Positions 26,032 to 39,519 of a DNA stretch of 64,000 nt are shown piece by piece. The stretch covers positions 135,679,889 to 135,743,888 of the forward strand of contig CANTUZ010000002.1 of assembly GCA_947846985.1 (NCBI GenBank). The letters run 5' to 3'. The notes beneath the pieces are model-generated. The model searched no databases and was not told the DNA's origin. It was given only the letters and a program-made list of their open reading frames with translations. The DNA comes from Fratercula arctica (taxonomy: Eukaryota > Chordata > Aves > Charadriiformes > Alcidae). The position numbers and the translations under genes are program-made. Position 1 is the first letter of the stretch, and each line of letters starts with the position of its first letter.

Positions 26032-26638
26032 TAGAATCATAGAATTGCCTAGGTTGGAAGGGACATTTCAGATCATCTAGTCCAACCATCACTCTAACTC
26101 TGACGAAAAACATCACTAAACCATATCGCTAAGCACTATGTCTACCCCTCTTTTAAATACCTCCAGGGATGGTGACTCAACCACTTCCCTGGGCAGCCAG
26201 TTCCAATGCTTGATAACCCTTTCAGTGTAAAATTTTTTCCTAATATCCAATCTAAACCTCCCCTGGTGCAACTTGAGGCCATTTCCTCTTGTCCTATCTT
26301 AGTTGGGAGAAAAAAACAACCCCCACCTGGCTACAACCTCCTTTCAGGTAGTTGTAGAGAGCGATAAGGTCTCCCCTCAGCCTCCTTTTCTCCAGGCTGA
26401 ACAACCCCAGCTCCCTCAGCTGCTCCTCATAAGACTTGTTCTCCAGACCCCTCACCAGCTTCGTTGCCCTTCTCTGGATTCACGCTCCAGCACCTCAATG
26501 TCTTTTTTGTGGTGAGGGGCCCAAAACTGGACACATCACTCGAGGTGCGGCCTCGCCAGTGCCGAGTACAGGGGACAGTCCCTAGTCCTACTTACCACAC
26601 TATTCCTGAGAGAGGCCAGGATGCTGTTGGTCTTCTTG
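26032..26638 (-). mobile_element. CR1 LINE 3' fragment (RDMV-type subgroup)
   Basis: It starts with the inverted terminal repeat ATAGAATCATAGAATTGCC. In reverse complement it contains the post-RT C-terminal domain, with the same nucleotide text as 4040-4650 (for example the CTCCCCTCAGCCTCCTTTTC block). It breaks off at about 26638. It has many frame breaks and is not coding. Confidence 0.9.
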
Positions 26639-28620
26639 TCCCATCTTGGGATGAAGGGCAGCTCCCAGCCCTGCCCTCACTTTGCAATGGGGGTTGATGA
26701 ACTGCATGTTGCCAAGGGCTGGGAGGAGACACCCTCTCAGTGGAGAAGGTGACACATATTAGTGATGGGAGACACACAGAACTTCTCCCTCCCTGGAGCT
26801 CTGTGAGTCCAGCACACCTCCATGCTCTGTCACTTTATGGTTGGCACCTACCACCCCCTGAAATTTCCTCTTGCCCTGAACGGTGCTGCTCGCAGAGGTG
26901 AAGGACAAAGACATTTACACCATGGGGCAGAACTTCCATATTGTCTGTGCTACTACATGACTGAGCTGGCTCTGGGGAGAAAGTCCACTTTGAAGTTGAA
27001 ATTGCTTTGAGCACCATGGTCTTTAATGGCCCACACTGGACAGCTTTTCCTCTTGCTTAAACTTACTGTAAATTTAAATGAATGCTGCTTAAATTGCAGT
27101 CATATAAGTAAATGATTAATCAGACTTAATGAATCTCTATTTGAAGTTGCTTCTGAAGAGGTTTCAGAGTGCATCATCGAGTTGCAAACCTTTTTTATTC
27201 TGGGAGTTTTTGTGTTAAGTAAAGAATACTGAATGGTGTCATATGCAAGCCTCAGACCTTGGGAATTTATTACCAATAGAGAAAGCAAAGGCAGATCAGG
27301 AGTTTTCATATAAAAAAAAAACCAAAACAAAAACCAAACCAGACAAAAAAAAACCCAATAAGAATCAGATACAGTATCTAGCTTGATTTACCGAGGCTTT
27401 GCACTGTGAACATGGATTGCAGTCATATGGAATTAGACTAGAAAATAAACCCAAGACTCTAAGTTTTCATTTGCATAAAAAAATGGCGTTACCAAGAATA
27501 CAGTTATTATTTCCTCCTTTTTCATAGCTGGCCCTGTGCAACATAGTAAACTCACGCGCACTTCAGAGGGGTGCAGTGGGTATGGCATACTGAGAGTCTT
27601 TGTGCCTACTTTGAACTCAGGGCTCCGCATTGAGTATGAACCTACTGGTTCCTCAGCTCCTCTAATGTGTGGCCAGGTTTGGAAACTTCCTCCTCTTCCA
27701 CTTCTTCTCTGAAGGGGACATCTTAGACAGAAGTAAGGTATGGATTTGAACTGCAAAACTTGATCACGACTTTGCCAACTGTATAGTAGAGAGATATGTT
27801 TTGTTCTTAGGAAGCCAGTAATTGGTAGGAAATGCACAGGACTCCAAACATACTAATTCCACATCCTATTAATTTATCTCTGAAAACATTCAAAGCAGTT
27901 TCCTCATGTGTCTAGTAATAGAAATTCATTGTCTCTCTGAGAATTCTGCCTTTCTTCAGATACTCCTATCAAAAGTCACCAGGTTCTCTAAAACTTGTTA
28001 TGTATTCACAGTTTCATAACGAGAGAAATTGCTTTTGGTGGTTCTGTCTTCTTATTAAGGTCAGAGATTATATAGGAGATTACATATTTGTCCCCAAAGA
28101 GAAAGTGATTTATAGCCTTTGCCAGAGAGGTGTAAAAAGCTGGAATATATTTGCCGCCTTCTTTCCAATCCAAAGTATTAGAGGAGAGTTTTAAAAAGTG
28201 ATATTGGATCTGTGGACATGAACAATATTTAACCGTTAACTACTACTACTACACTACAGACCTTCTATATGAGAGACTCAGCTTTGCACAGCCGAAATGC
28301 AAAGCTTAATAATGCCCTTTTTGCTCTTCTCTGGGGGTCTTCTTTTTCTTTTGAAATGTTAGTCATAAGATGGCCTTTTTAAAGCAAAATGTCTGTTCTT
28401 GAAGTAGTTCTGAATAAGTCATAACTTATTTATTTCTTTAAATTCTAGCATTGTTCCAAAGTCTATGTTGCACAGTAACAGCAAGCACATGTGCAGGCAT
28501 ATTCGGTGGAGAGGGCATGACCTGGAAACAGACTGCTACCTGATGAGGGAGTAAAAGGTGTAGAAGGACAACTGACCCATTCACACTAACAACCCTTGAG
28601 GTCCTAAGAGATGGCTATAT
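26639..28620. other. Intergenic, no gene seen
   Basis: Unique-looking DNA between two CR1 pieces. An A-rich run (AAAACC/AAAC type) lies at about 27310-27356. No exon or RNA gene is supported. Confidence 0.6.
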
Positions 28621-28757
28621 GTTCAAGACCAGGCTGGATGGGGCTTTGAGCAGCCTGGTCTAGTGGGAGGTGTCCCTGCCCATGGCAGGGGGGTTGGAAC
28701 TACATGATCTTTAAGGTCCCTTCCAACCCTAACCATTCTATGATTCTGTGATTCTGT
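28621..28757 (+). mobile_element. CR1 LINE 3' terminal fragment
   Basis: Only the last ORF2 codons (FKTRLDGALSSLV-like region) and the 3' UTR remain, including the CCTGCCCATGGCAGG hairpin and ATTCTATGATTCTGTGATT. It is a typical severely 5'-truncated insertion. Confidence 0.88.
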
Positions 28758-30129
28758 AACTACAGTCTGTCAGGGAAGGGACATGAGCACCAGCGGGCCC
28801 ACTGGGCTCTCTCTGGACAGACACCCCCACACTATGCTGTGATGCTCAGCGCTGGCACCAGGAAGGCACAAACTCACAGTAGTTTCTGGCTGCCTTGTAA
28901 GCCAAATACATTGAAATAAGTTGCTCCCATTAGCAAAAAGGCTAAAGCACCTGCAGGAAAAGTATACCCAGGGGAGGGCAAGAGCCATAAACACCCCCAC
29001 ACATGAGAGAAGCTGCAAAATGGGATAAAAGTGCATTTCACAGTTGCTACAGGGATTAATCTCATCCCACAATTAGTGGGACACCAAATGGAAAGTTCCT
29101 CAAGAACTTCAATGGCTTTTGATCCCAGCCACCGAGGAAAAAACTGTAGGACTCCATAAATCCTGATTCAGCTTTTGTTTAGTATGCTTGAAGAGTATGG
29201 CTTCATATGCTCAAGTTAATTGAAAGCACATAATGTCTCCAAGTTGCCTTTTTAAATTGGCTCTGCTACTTTTATTTAGAAGTTTTCACTGAAAAGCAAA
29301 GGAAAAACTGTCTCGCCATTGTATTGATAGCACAAAAGAAATCACTTTCATAGTGCTGAAGGGGACTATAGCTGATGTAAAAATTGAAGCAAGTACTGAC
29401 CTTAGGAAGAACACTGTCATTTTCAGTATCAGAAACACCACAATGTCCCCCAAAAATCTTTTTCAGTCCCAGAAAAGCTGTCACCAGCTATTCTGAAGCC
29501 CTTCCTCTAACTCAATAGAGCTCATAAGCTAAAACTCTGTACATGGAAGGGGAAACTTCACTGACTGGGAACAACAATACTCATAATATAGCAAAAAGGC
29601 TAAAGAGATTTCTTTTCTTTTTTTTTTTTAACTTCCCTGCAGGAGAGGTTTCAGGAGGATTAAGATATGAAAAATATTTGACAGCGTAGTGAATTCCTAT
29701 TCCAAATTGCCTGTTCCTCACTTACTATATCCCCACTGGACTTTATAATAAAGTCAGCTCACATCTTCCCATTCACACCGCTGGAATTATGAGGTGGACT
29801 GGTGTTAACAGGACAAAAGTGGTCTTTCTGTGGAGGATTTAGAAAGCCATGCATCATAGTCTTTTGGATTTAATTAAATTCAGGAGAAAAGAAGTATGAA
29901 TATTGTAAAAATGATTTTCAAAAGAGTACAAAACATATATATCAAACAACTGTATTGGACCACCAAAGGATATTCTAGCTCCTGGTGTCCAACCTCCAAC
30001 ACTGGCCAGTGGCAAACACTTAATAAAAAAGATAAAAAGGAGAGCAAGCATGTTATGAATATTTTCCCAGGGTACCTACTCAACCTCTAGCAATCTGTAG
30101 CGCTAACACTTACTAAGATAGAGATACTA
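28758..30129. other. Intergenic, no gene seen
   Basis: Unique-looking DNA with a T run at about 29617-29629. The short minus-strand frames have no family features. Confidence 0.6.
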
Positions 30130-30740
30130 CTCCTAATAATCCGCAATGGATTTTTCTTTGTTAATTTGCCCAATTGTTTTTCTGAATCATGGTAATATTC
30201 CATCCTCCATAAATTCCAGCGGTGAGAAATTCCACAGATTAACTATTCATCGTGTGAAAAACACCTTCATTTTTGCTTCGGCTGCCAACTGATAATATAA
30301 TTTGTTATCTAGAAGCTATTGTATTGAAAGATACAGAGGAAAAAAATGTTCCCTGTCTACTTTGTCTATGCCATTCACAGTTTTACAAGTCTCCTTTTGC
30401 ATTTACACTCAATCGTCTCTTTTCCAGGCTGATGAATTCTAAACTGCTTAGTGCCTATGACTAGTAAGGAGTCAGTCTTTGTTTACCCTTACAACCCCTG
30501 TATCTTTTCTCCTCTTAGTATGTCCTTCTGAAACACAACTGAAACTGCACATACTGTTTTTTAATTTACAAAAGGACGCCATGCTGTGCTCTGTTTTGTT
30601 CTCTATTTCTTTTCTGATCATTCTTCCGGAATGGTATTTTCTTCATTCTTTTACTGTTGCTGGGCTTGGAGCTGTTATTTTCATCAAAAGAACCTGCTTC
30701 AACCCCAAGGTCACTTTCTGAACCCTGCTCATATCCCATC
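30130..30740 (-). mobile_element. Ancient LINE relic (CR1/L3-like), heavily decayed
   Basis: The plus strand reads as the antisense of an old amniote LINE. Recognisable blocks in order are TTCCACAGATTAACTATTC, CATTCACAGTTTTACAAGTC, and CGTCTCTTTTCCAGGCTGAT. The same block order occurs in antisense copies of old CR1-like LINEs known from turtles and crocodilians, as I recall them. No frame survives. Boundaries are approximate. Confidence 0.55.
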
Positions 30741-31021
30741 GTTTCCCAACATTTTAAATTAAGGGTGATTTTTTTACAGTCTGCATCATTTTATTATTCT
30801 CATTGTATAGAAGGCAAACCACATACTGGACTCCTTTATGAAAACCATGGCCAGAAGATCAAGGAAAGCTGCTTGCCTGTCTTCCCAGCTCCGGGGTCCA
30901 GTTTGAAGCTCCCCTGTTTAAGAGGGCTGAGAAAGGGGCAAGGCAGGGGACGGCCATCAAGGGGCCAAGAGCACCATGAGAAGGGGCAGCAGGAGCTGGG
31001 CAAAGAGGAGACCCTGCAAGA

Positions 31022-31342
31022 GCAACCTGCAGCTACTTGAAAGGGAGTCGCAAAGGTGACAAAGCCAACAGCTCCTCTGTAGTGGCAAATGATATCACAA
31101 GGGGCCACACACTGCAGCAAGAGAGATTGAGGCTGGACTTGAGGAAAAACTTTTACACTGGGAATGTAGTGCAGGTTACCCCGAAAGGCTGTGAAATCTC
31201 CATCCCTGAAAATTTTCAAGATTTGGCTAGGCAGGCACAGTGGATTTGGTCTAGTGTTGGTGATAATCCCTCCAAGAGCAGCAGGTCGGACCTGATTGGA
31301 CTGCATGAGGTTCTCCCAACCAACATTGTGAGTCTGTGATTG
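31022..31342 (+). mobile_element. Older CR1-type LINE 3' fragment
   Basis: A diverged 3' end encodes the RLDLRKNFYTGNVVQ block (compare [10 protein letters not shown] in younger copies) and ISIPENFQDLARQ. It ends TGATTGGACTGCATGAGGTT ... GTGAGTCTGTGATT. It lies 280 bp from the ancient minus-strand LINE relic. Subfamily not determined. Confidence 0.7.
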
Positions 31343-34300
31343 AATGACTTCACAGTTTTTATGTTGGGTACGATATTTGCTGATCTGTTTCTTGAGTTAA
31401 TGGTGTAGCAAAGCTATCTGAATATCTTAATGAACATTCAGCTTAATTAGATGTCTGTAGTTCTGCATTCTGGCTTTAAAAGGACAAATCCCTGAGCTTT
31501 AGAGTATGGTAGAAGCAGCAATGAAAAATCCCGCTGGAATTCCATATTATTTTATACAGCTCGCTTAGTTGCAGTAAAAATTTGCTTGAATTGACAGTGA
31601 TTTATTCCTAAGATTTCACATCTTTAAAAAATATTCATGTAAGAGCATTTGTGTATTTTCATCTTCAAAAAGAAGAGAGAGCTCTTAAAAGAAAGTGTGT
31701 CTTTAGCACTCCACCACTGGAATTGATCAGCTTGACTCAAACAATGTGATTTAGACAACGAGCCAGGCAGAGCAAGGGATCCCATTCCCCTTTGTTGGCT
31801 GATTCAGCGTGTTACAAGCATGGGAGACACTGAAGACTTTGAAACCCTTAGGGAGAGATGAAACGGGAGTAAAAAGGTCTCAAATGTTTTAAATATTAGA
31901 ATATTTTTCCATCAGCTCTTTCCCAAGAGTTTATATTGCATTTAATAAGGTTCATGGACTCATGATTTAAAAATAGCTGTCTTCTCTCAATAATAAAGAA
32001 AAAGGACAGTAATATATCAGGTTTATTTCCAGTAATCAGACTTCACAATCAGTTTTATTCTATCTTATTCACAATATAAAATTTATTTTTCTGTCTTCTT
32101 GCTGCTTTTATTCTAATTCCCATTGCAGTGAAGAAGTGACTAGCAAAGCATTTCTATCATAAATTCAAGTGCAAGTGCAAAAAACCCTTGTTCTGGTTTA
32201 TACCAGTGAAAAACAACTTCTCCAAACATTGATGTGAAGAAAGCAAATTTTACAGAAAATACTGCAAAGTGCATGTTTGAAGATAACTACGTTAAAGTTT
32301 GTAAGACACATTTAATGTGTGCAGCTTTATGAATATACAACCAAAAATGTTTCGTAAGTGTAAAACTGGCTATATTATATTAAGGAAAAAGTAAAGATTT
32401 TACTGACCAGGACAGCTAAATGTTTTTCAAGGAAAATGTCCACAATATAGGCCCTGTGCCTGTTTGCTTGGAATAGCACTTCACTCCTAGGATCATAATT
32501 CATTGTCAATAATGCAGTAAATATTCTTACTGTCTGAATTTTTTCAGCTCCTTTCTTGGTTTCTTTTTCCACACTAATTTCCAAAATTCTTACAAATTCA
32601 AGAAGAGCAAAAAATTGATCATACTAATGTTTTGACTGAGCACGGTATATTTCATTACCTGACTTGGTTATGATAACCTTTAAAACTAGGTTCATGGTGT
32701 GAATAAAAGCAGGAGAAAATTCAAAATTAATTTATTAAATACACTGCAATGTTTGCTTAAAATTAGCTGTTTACCAGACAGTTCACTTGCCAGATATACA
32801 TGGGAAATGCAAAAGCGGTGCAGATAGGAACAAGACAAAATAACTTAAAAACAAAAATAAAAAACATATGATGCTATTCTGTTGTGACCTTGGACTCAAG
32901 GACTTCATTCAGATAAAAGCAAATACTTCAGCAAGTACATAATAAGTGGCACTGGCAAGAAGAAAAACTTTAGTGACATGTTATGCTTTCATACTTTTGC
33001 AAAATGGAGGAAAGCTATTGCAAAATGATGCATCTAAAGGTTAAATTCTGCTGTTTCTCAGGTAATAGGGGTGGAAATGGCCTTCAACATACTTTTCACT
33101 AGTTTAAGCTTTACTCTAATGGCGTTATCTCACATAGCAGTGAGATGGTGTGGAAGCCCATGCCGGCATACCTTGGCAGCCAAGGATTCGATTAAGGAGG
33201 GGAAAACGCTTCTCTATCTCTGCACACATTGAAAGAGCAAAAAAACGACTGCCTGCTTTGTTTCTTGTCAAGAGAATGAGCCAGTAATGTGGAGATTTAA
33301 CAGGACAGTCATCTCACCCACAGTCCCTGGAAACGGTCTTTTCTCCACCTCCTTCACCCCTTTAAAAAACACATTCTGGTAGGAGGCAGCAGTTACCAGC
33401 AACACAAATCAAGCCTGGCCCCTTCTACAGGACAGCATCGCTGATGATAGAGACAGGGACAAAGGCTAGGAAAGCCTTGGCAAACATGCGGCAAGTGTTT
33501 CTGGACCAGAAATGACAGAGCAGGAAAGCGGGTGCAGGCTGGAGGCTGAGGGACCGTAAAGGGAGAGCTCCAGCCTCCGGCGCTCCCAGGGCAGCAGCCT
33601 TGGGACTGGCCTAGGAGCGAGCACGGGGCCATCTGAGCCACACCGAAGCTTTCTGCTCCATTCTTTCTTCCAAAATACCCTGTATGCAGAGACAGGGAGT
33701 GGATGATGCAAAACTAGTGAATTTGGCTTTTTCCCTGTATGTCAGTAGCAGCGGCAGCTCCCTTGGCAGCAGGTTTCCCGATGGCTTCCAGAAATGAAGC
33801 ACCTGCAACGGGGGCTTAAGGGACTAAAGGGACACCAAATTCTGCGGGAAAGGAAAGCTCAGCTAAAGCTGCTGCTCTGATTCCATCTCAGGCTGCTGAA
33901 ACAGTAGGAGAGGCCATAGGAAAAAGAAAAAGGGCTCATTCCTGCTTTTTCGTCGTGTCGATCGGTGTGTTTGTGTCACAGGCTTTCAGTTTGTCCTTCT
34001 GAGAATCCCACGCTGTCCTGCAGTCCCCTTGTTTTGGGAACACACGCAGAATGTTTGAAAACTCCCGTTATTTATGCAGAAGAGCAGATTACAGCAGCTA
34101 TTGATTGCATGAGGATGTCAAAGAACAGTGGTGGAGTAACAAATACGGCGGCAGTTACTGTGGGTCTTCAGTGAAAAGAAGAGATGTTACACACAAGTAC
34201 AGTAAGAGGAAAAGAAAGCTGAAAATTCTAAAAAAAATAGACTAAGGAAAAATTTCAAGAGACAAATCCCAGCGTCAAAAGAGACTACTGCAATAACTTA

Positions 34301-35737
34301 ATTTTAGACAATGTCATTTGGATTACTAGAGTATGAAGGGACAAATGCTGGTTTTTAATATGTGAAAATGTTCTAAATGATGTATTTTAATAAACTTAAT
34401 GAAAATGTTTTAGAAACTTAAGAAAAACATCCTCAAAGGATCTTCAAGGAGTTAAAATGTAGGCAGGCTGTTCTTAAATGCATTAACATTTATGTGGAAT
34501 GAAAGTTCAAACAAGACCCTTCCATTCTATATATAATTCAAACCAATAAAGAAGTAAAACCCTGCTGTGTTAATGGGAGCCTATCCATTGGTTTCACTGG
34601 GATTTCGCTCCAGCAAGCCTCAGATATAGTCCTACTTTAATTTAAAGTTGGATTTGCAAACTCAAATCAGTACTTTTTTATTTGAGGAAGATTTCTTATA
34701 CTGTGCTGAAACAAGATAAATGCTGCTTTCCTGCCTGTCTCCCAGTTTTTCACTTTTTATGTGCTTCAGATCAGCTCACAGGCAGCTGCTCACTGATCAG
34801 CATCACTCTGTGGTTACCAGCATGGTTTATTTCTGCCTGTTCCTCTGCCAGATCCCTGATCTCTGTTCTGTACTGTTGGCTTACACTAAATTCACCTTAC
34901 CCCAGCTTGGGTCTGGGGCAGAAAAGCCTTCTGGCTCCGGGGGACTCAACCTGTCCACCTGTTTGACCACCTCAGCTAGTTTCAGATCGCAGTCAGGGAA
35001 ATTATGTTTCTTATAACAAATGCACAGAGGATGGGGTCAGACACTGCGCCTGCAGTCACTTATCTAGGGCTGCTGGTTCCTGACGCTGGTCCCAGCAAAC
35101 CTTCTCTCAGAGGGCTTCACTGCCACCTCAGTGCCCTCACACAAAGTCCCAGACAAGGAAGATGCACGTACCAATACCTGCCCTGCCTTCAGGCTGAAGT
35201 GGTTGGAAAGGTAAGGGGAGCTTGGAGAAGTAGTAAATTTGTCCTTTACACCTATATTAAGTAAATTCATTGGCTTTAAGGATACATATCTGTTTTTTCT
35301 GGATTACTGTTAGCACACTTGGAAAGCACAGCCAAAGGCTGCAAGACTAATATCTAAATGAGTGAGCTTTCCAACCAGTCAAGTATGGGATGAGACAGGG
35401 AGAGAGGCATCTCTGTCTCCAGTGCCATTTAAAAGGAAGAGTGATTCTCCTTTCCACCTTCACCTTGCTGTTGCTGGATTTCTTTGATGAAAGACCTTCA
35501 GCATTTAATTGAAGACTGTTATGTTAACCATGGATGAAGGGAGATGCTTCCACTAGACCAGACACAAAGGGAACTGTGACCTGAGACATACCCTTGTCTT
35601 TGAGAGTTACTGCTGACACCTCCCACCTGAATGTGCTGGTTTAGGCGGATCAGTCGAAGGTGGCCAAGTTGCACCATTAAGCATGCAGACACTATTGTGG
35701 CAGGTTCCTGTCATGAGGCAGGTCATGCTACGAGGCA
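31343..35737. other. Intergenic, no gene seen
   Basis: Includes a somewhat more GC-rich patch at 33390-33900 with overlapping short minus frames. None shows a domain, a start context with upstream promoter, or splice partners. Confidence 0.6.
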
Positions 35738-36414
35738 GAAAAGGACTTGGGGGTACTCGTGAATGAAAAGCTGGACATGAGCCAACAATGCGCGGTTGCA
35801 GCCCAGAAGGCCAATCACATCATGGGCTGCATCAAAAGAAGCGTGGCCAGCAGATCCAAAGAAGTGATTCTCCCCCTCTACTCTGCTCTGGTGAGACCCC
35901 ACCTGGAGTACTGTGTCCAGCTCTGGAGCCCTCAGCACAAGGACATGGACCTGTTGGAGCGGGTCCAGAGGAGGGCCACAAAGATGATCAGAGGGCTGGA
36001 GCACCTCTCCTAAGAGTTGGGGTCGTTCAGCCTGGAGAAGAGAAGGCTCCGGGGAGACTTTATAGAGGCCTTCCAGTACCTGGGTGTCTACAGGGGGCCT
36101 ACAGGAAAGCTGGGGAGGGGCTGTTTCCAAGGGCATGTAGCGATAGGACGAGGGGCAATGGTTTTACTCTAGAGCAGGGTAGGTTTAGATTAGACATTAG
36201 GAAGAAGTTCTTTACAATGAGGGTGGTGAGACACTGGCACAGGTTGCCCAGAGAGGTGGTGGAGGCCCCATCCCTGGAGACATTCAAGGCCAGGCTTGAT
36301 GAGGCTCTGAGCAACCTGATCGAGTTGAAGATGTCCCTGCTTACTGCAGGGGGGTTGGACTAGGTGACCTTTAGAGGTCCCTTCCAACCCAACACATTCT
36401 ATGATTCTATGATT
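35738..36414 (+). mobile_element. CR1 LINE 3' fragment
   Basis: It begins in the post-RT domain ([20 protein letters not shown]) and runs through [30 protein letters not shown] and [20 protein letters not shown] to the 3' UTR and ATTCTATGATTCTATGATTT. A frameshift near 36012 (stop after GLEHLS) shows it is dead. The long open frame 35788-36363 in another phase is a by-product. Confidence 0.92.
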
Positions 36415-39400
36415 TAAAACTTTTTCAGACATCTCCACATGATGGTGAGATCTCAACAGACCTTTCCAAAAACCCACATCCCAGGTCTGCATTACCTGAT
36501 CAAGATTTTCAGAATAAATACTGTGACATGATCAAGGACTGGATGCATTTCACCTAACTTCATCAGTTAAGGTTATGAACCTGATACCAGCTTTATAATG
36601 CCTTTGCCACTTAAGCATAGGAATCATTGTCTAACATATTGAAATATCTGGCCAGTATTGTTATGCATGCAAGTTCTGAAAACAAAGAGCAAAACCAAAA
36701 TGAGTCCTTAATTTAGGCCTCAAGTTACGTGTCTGATTTAGAATAGTTGAATAAGAACTACATGTTGCCAAGCATTTTAGGAAATGAGGATTTGTGAGAC
36801 TGAAAGATCAATTAAAAATCTGATCTTTAAGTTCTCTTTTTTTGCCTTACGGAAAAGCCTTGTCTCTAGGGGTTAGTGTTGATATTGATTATATATAAAA
36901 TCTCAAAGATGAATTATGGGCATAGTGATGATGCCCTAAATACCGATTCTGCCATTTGTGCAGGTTTTTAAAAGGCTGTAAGGCTGAAGTTAGTAAGGCA
37001 GAAGTTAGTACTAAGCAGGGAATGTGTCAGTGGGTTGCAGCTCCAGAGAGTATTTAATACTTCCTCCAACTACAAGATCGGCATTATCTCGACTACAGGA
37101 AGAAGGCTAAAAAGAGCCCATATCAAAATATCTAGATGCCACAAAAAGGATCAAGAAGAAGCAGAGTTTTTCCTCAAAGCATACACAGCCAGATTTTTGC
37201 AAGCACGATCGGCTACCACAAATGCAATGCACTCTTCTATTGCACTGGGAAAGGGATTATGAACTATGTACAGGATCCCCCAAGTTAAATGTAATAGTAA
37301 CAATGCAAAAGGCTTATACTTTTTTAAGGTAATTGATTCAGTCTTACTTTATGTTTCAATTGTAAAAACAGGAATTACTCAAAGCTACCACATGCTAAAT
37401 GTATTAAAACCCATTAAATCACAAAATGTAATTGTGAACAAAGATGCATCCTCCAACAGTTCCACTCCTAGTGGAGTCCCTCATGCATCAACTTTTGGCC
37501 TTAGGCTCTTTAAAATATTTTATCTAACCTGGAAAAAAACTCCACGAAGCTATCCCTGCCATACTTTGGGTCTGACAAAGCTGAGGAAAATCACAGGCAA
37601 TGAAAAGACAAGCTGCTGCTACAAGGCATGCTGAATAATCTGGACTCAGACACGGAAATACTAATTTCTGTATCATCCATTAAAAACAAGAAATCCAAGT
37701 CATGATTCCAGGACACAGGAGCCTCTCCTGAGAACCCCTGCTTTGGAGCAGATATCAGAAGCCTCAGCAAATAACTAGCTAAGAATAACTCCTTAAAGTG
37801 ACACTGTGGCCAGACTTGGAATATAATTTATGCAGTCCAAGCACAAATTTCACCCTGCAAGAACTCTACGTTACATCATTGGTGTGACTGCTTCTCGGAC
37901 ATTAAACCCAGTTTTAGTGTCCTCAGAGGATGCTGGTCAAGAGAAAATGAAGAAAGAATCACATAATCAATCTCATTAAATAAACTGAAAAAAATCCCTA
38001 ATTTTAGTGAAGGTTTCCCCTTGTGAACAAGGAAAGTTCTGTAAAAAGGCTAATAAAATCTCTACAATGAACAGAAATTCAATAACAGCAAACAAAGAAA
38101 GAGCTAAAAGCAAACCAGAAAATTGAAGGAGACAAATTCAGAAGGGAAATACTTTTTGCAATGCATTTTTTAAACATCAGAACAATTATCCCGGCTTAAG
38201 TACTAGTGGAAACAAAAAATTAATCAACCAGCAAGTGTAAGATAACAGGCAGTAAACTTGTATGGCAACAAAAGCACAGAGGAGATGCCACTTCTGACAG
38301 CAAATTTTGAAACTTCTTATGCTGGAGAAAAAGCTGAAGACCACAACTCAGTGTCCTGCATGTTTTCACGTCTGGGTGACTTTTTGAGTATTTCCCATGC
38401 CCTTGCTGCAGCAGTTCTGCCAAACTAGTGTAACCACTGTTTAGAACGAGGATAAACTGCGGATCAGATAGGCATCTTTAAACAAAGACTGAAATACATA
38501 TGATCAAACTCAACTGACATGTTTTGGCAGATGTCGTGTTTATCCTCAGCAGTTTTTGATAGTAAATTCAAAACGATGCTGTAATCTTTTTGGCTTAGAA
38601 TGAGCTCAAGACCACAAAGTGAAGTATCAGACAACTGTGGGGAAAAAAAAAAAAAAGGCAAGCTGTCAAAATGTGCTGCATAAGAGAAACTTTTAAACAT
38701 TGATAGGAATGGCTTTGACAGAAATTTCTGCTGGAAAGTATGTGAAAGGCTGCAACTTAGTTGCTGCAAAAAGGAATGAAGAAGAAATGGGAGAAATAAA
38801 AGTTATTCTCATGTTTCCTAAATATATTTTTATTTTTAACAAGGTCTGAATGAACATATTTAGCCTAGAAAAATAATGTATATATACTTCAAATTTTGTC
38901 TGAATTGCTTCAACTTTCAGTTCCAGGATCTTGCTGTATCTTTATCTGCAAAATTAAACACCCAATTAGTAATATTTTGCTCTGCATCAATTAAAAAAAT
39001 TTCCATTTGACTAAGCTAAAATATCCAAGTTCCAGCTATCGTTCATAGTTGGTTTTGCATCATTAACTGTCTGCTGTTGGAAAGGATTCAGGGAGAAATC
39101 ACAGCCACTTCTCCCATTGTGGAGAGAGAACTGGAACCAATTCTTCAGAGGAGGTCTAAGCATCACTGCCAATGAAACACGGAGAAGCAGGATCTCAGTG
39201 AAGCTCAGTTCAGTTGACCTTTCATGACTCCGGACCACTTCTCATAGCCACCAGCAACAAAACTGATCTAAGTGTGCTGCCATTAGAAAGGGGACAGTGG
39301 CCTTGGCTATTACACATATGACCATAACTTTTGCAGAGCACATCGTTTCCTTCTACCCAGCTGATCACAGAATCCTGATTTTTTTGGCTCCGTGTTCTGT

Positions 39401-39519
39401 CACGTTAATCTTTATTTTATTTTTTTTTTCCATTTTCCATTCGAGTCATGTATAAACTTTTTCAGCAATAGCTCCATTTTTACAGACCACTGACAGGCAC
39501 ATGAAAGAGGGTCGAATCA
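36415..39519. other. Intergenic, no gene seen
   Basis: AT-rich. The 122-codon plus frame at 37266-37634 and the 101-codon minus frame at 38464-38769 have no recognisable features. An A run lies at 38643-38655. Confidence 0.6.

Noticed and set aside
35788..36363. 191-codon plus frame inside the 35.7 kb CR1
   Set aside because: It is a wrong-phase reading of CR1 ORF2 (the recognisable [20 protein letters not shown] text enters only after a frameshift) and not a gene.
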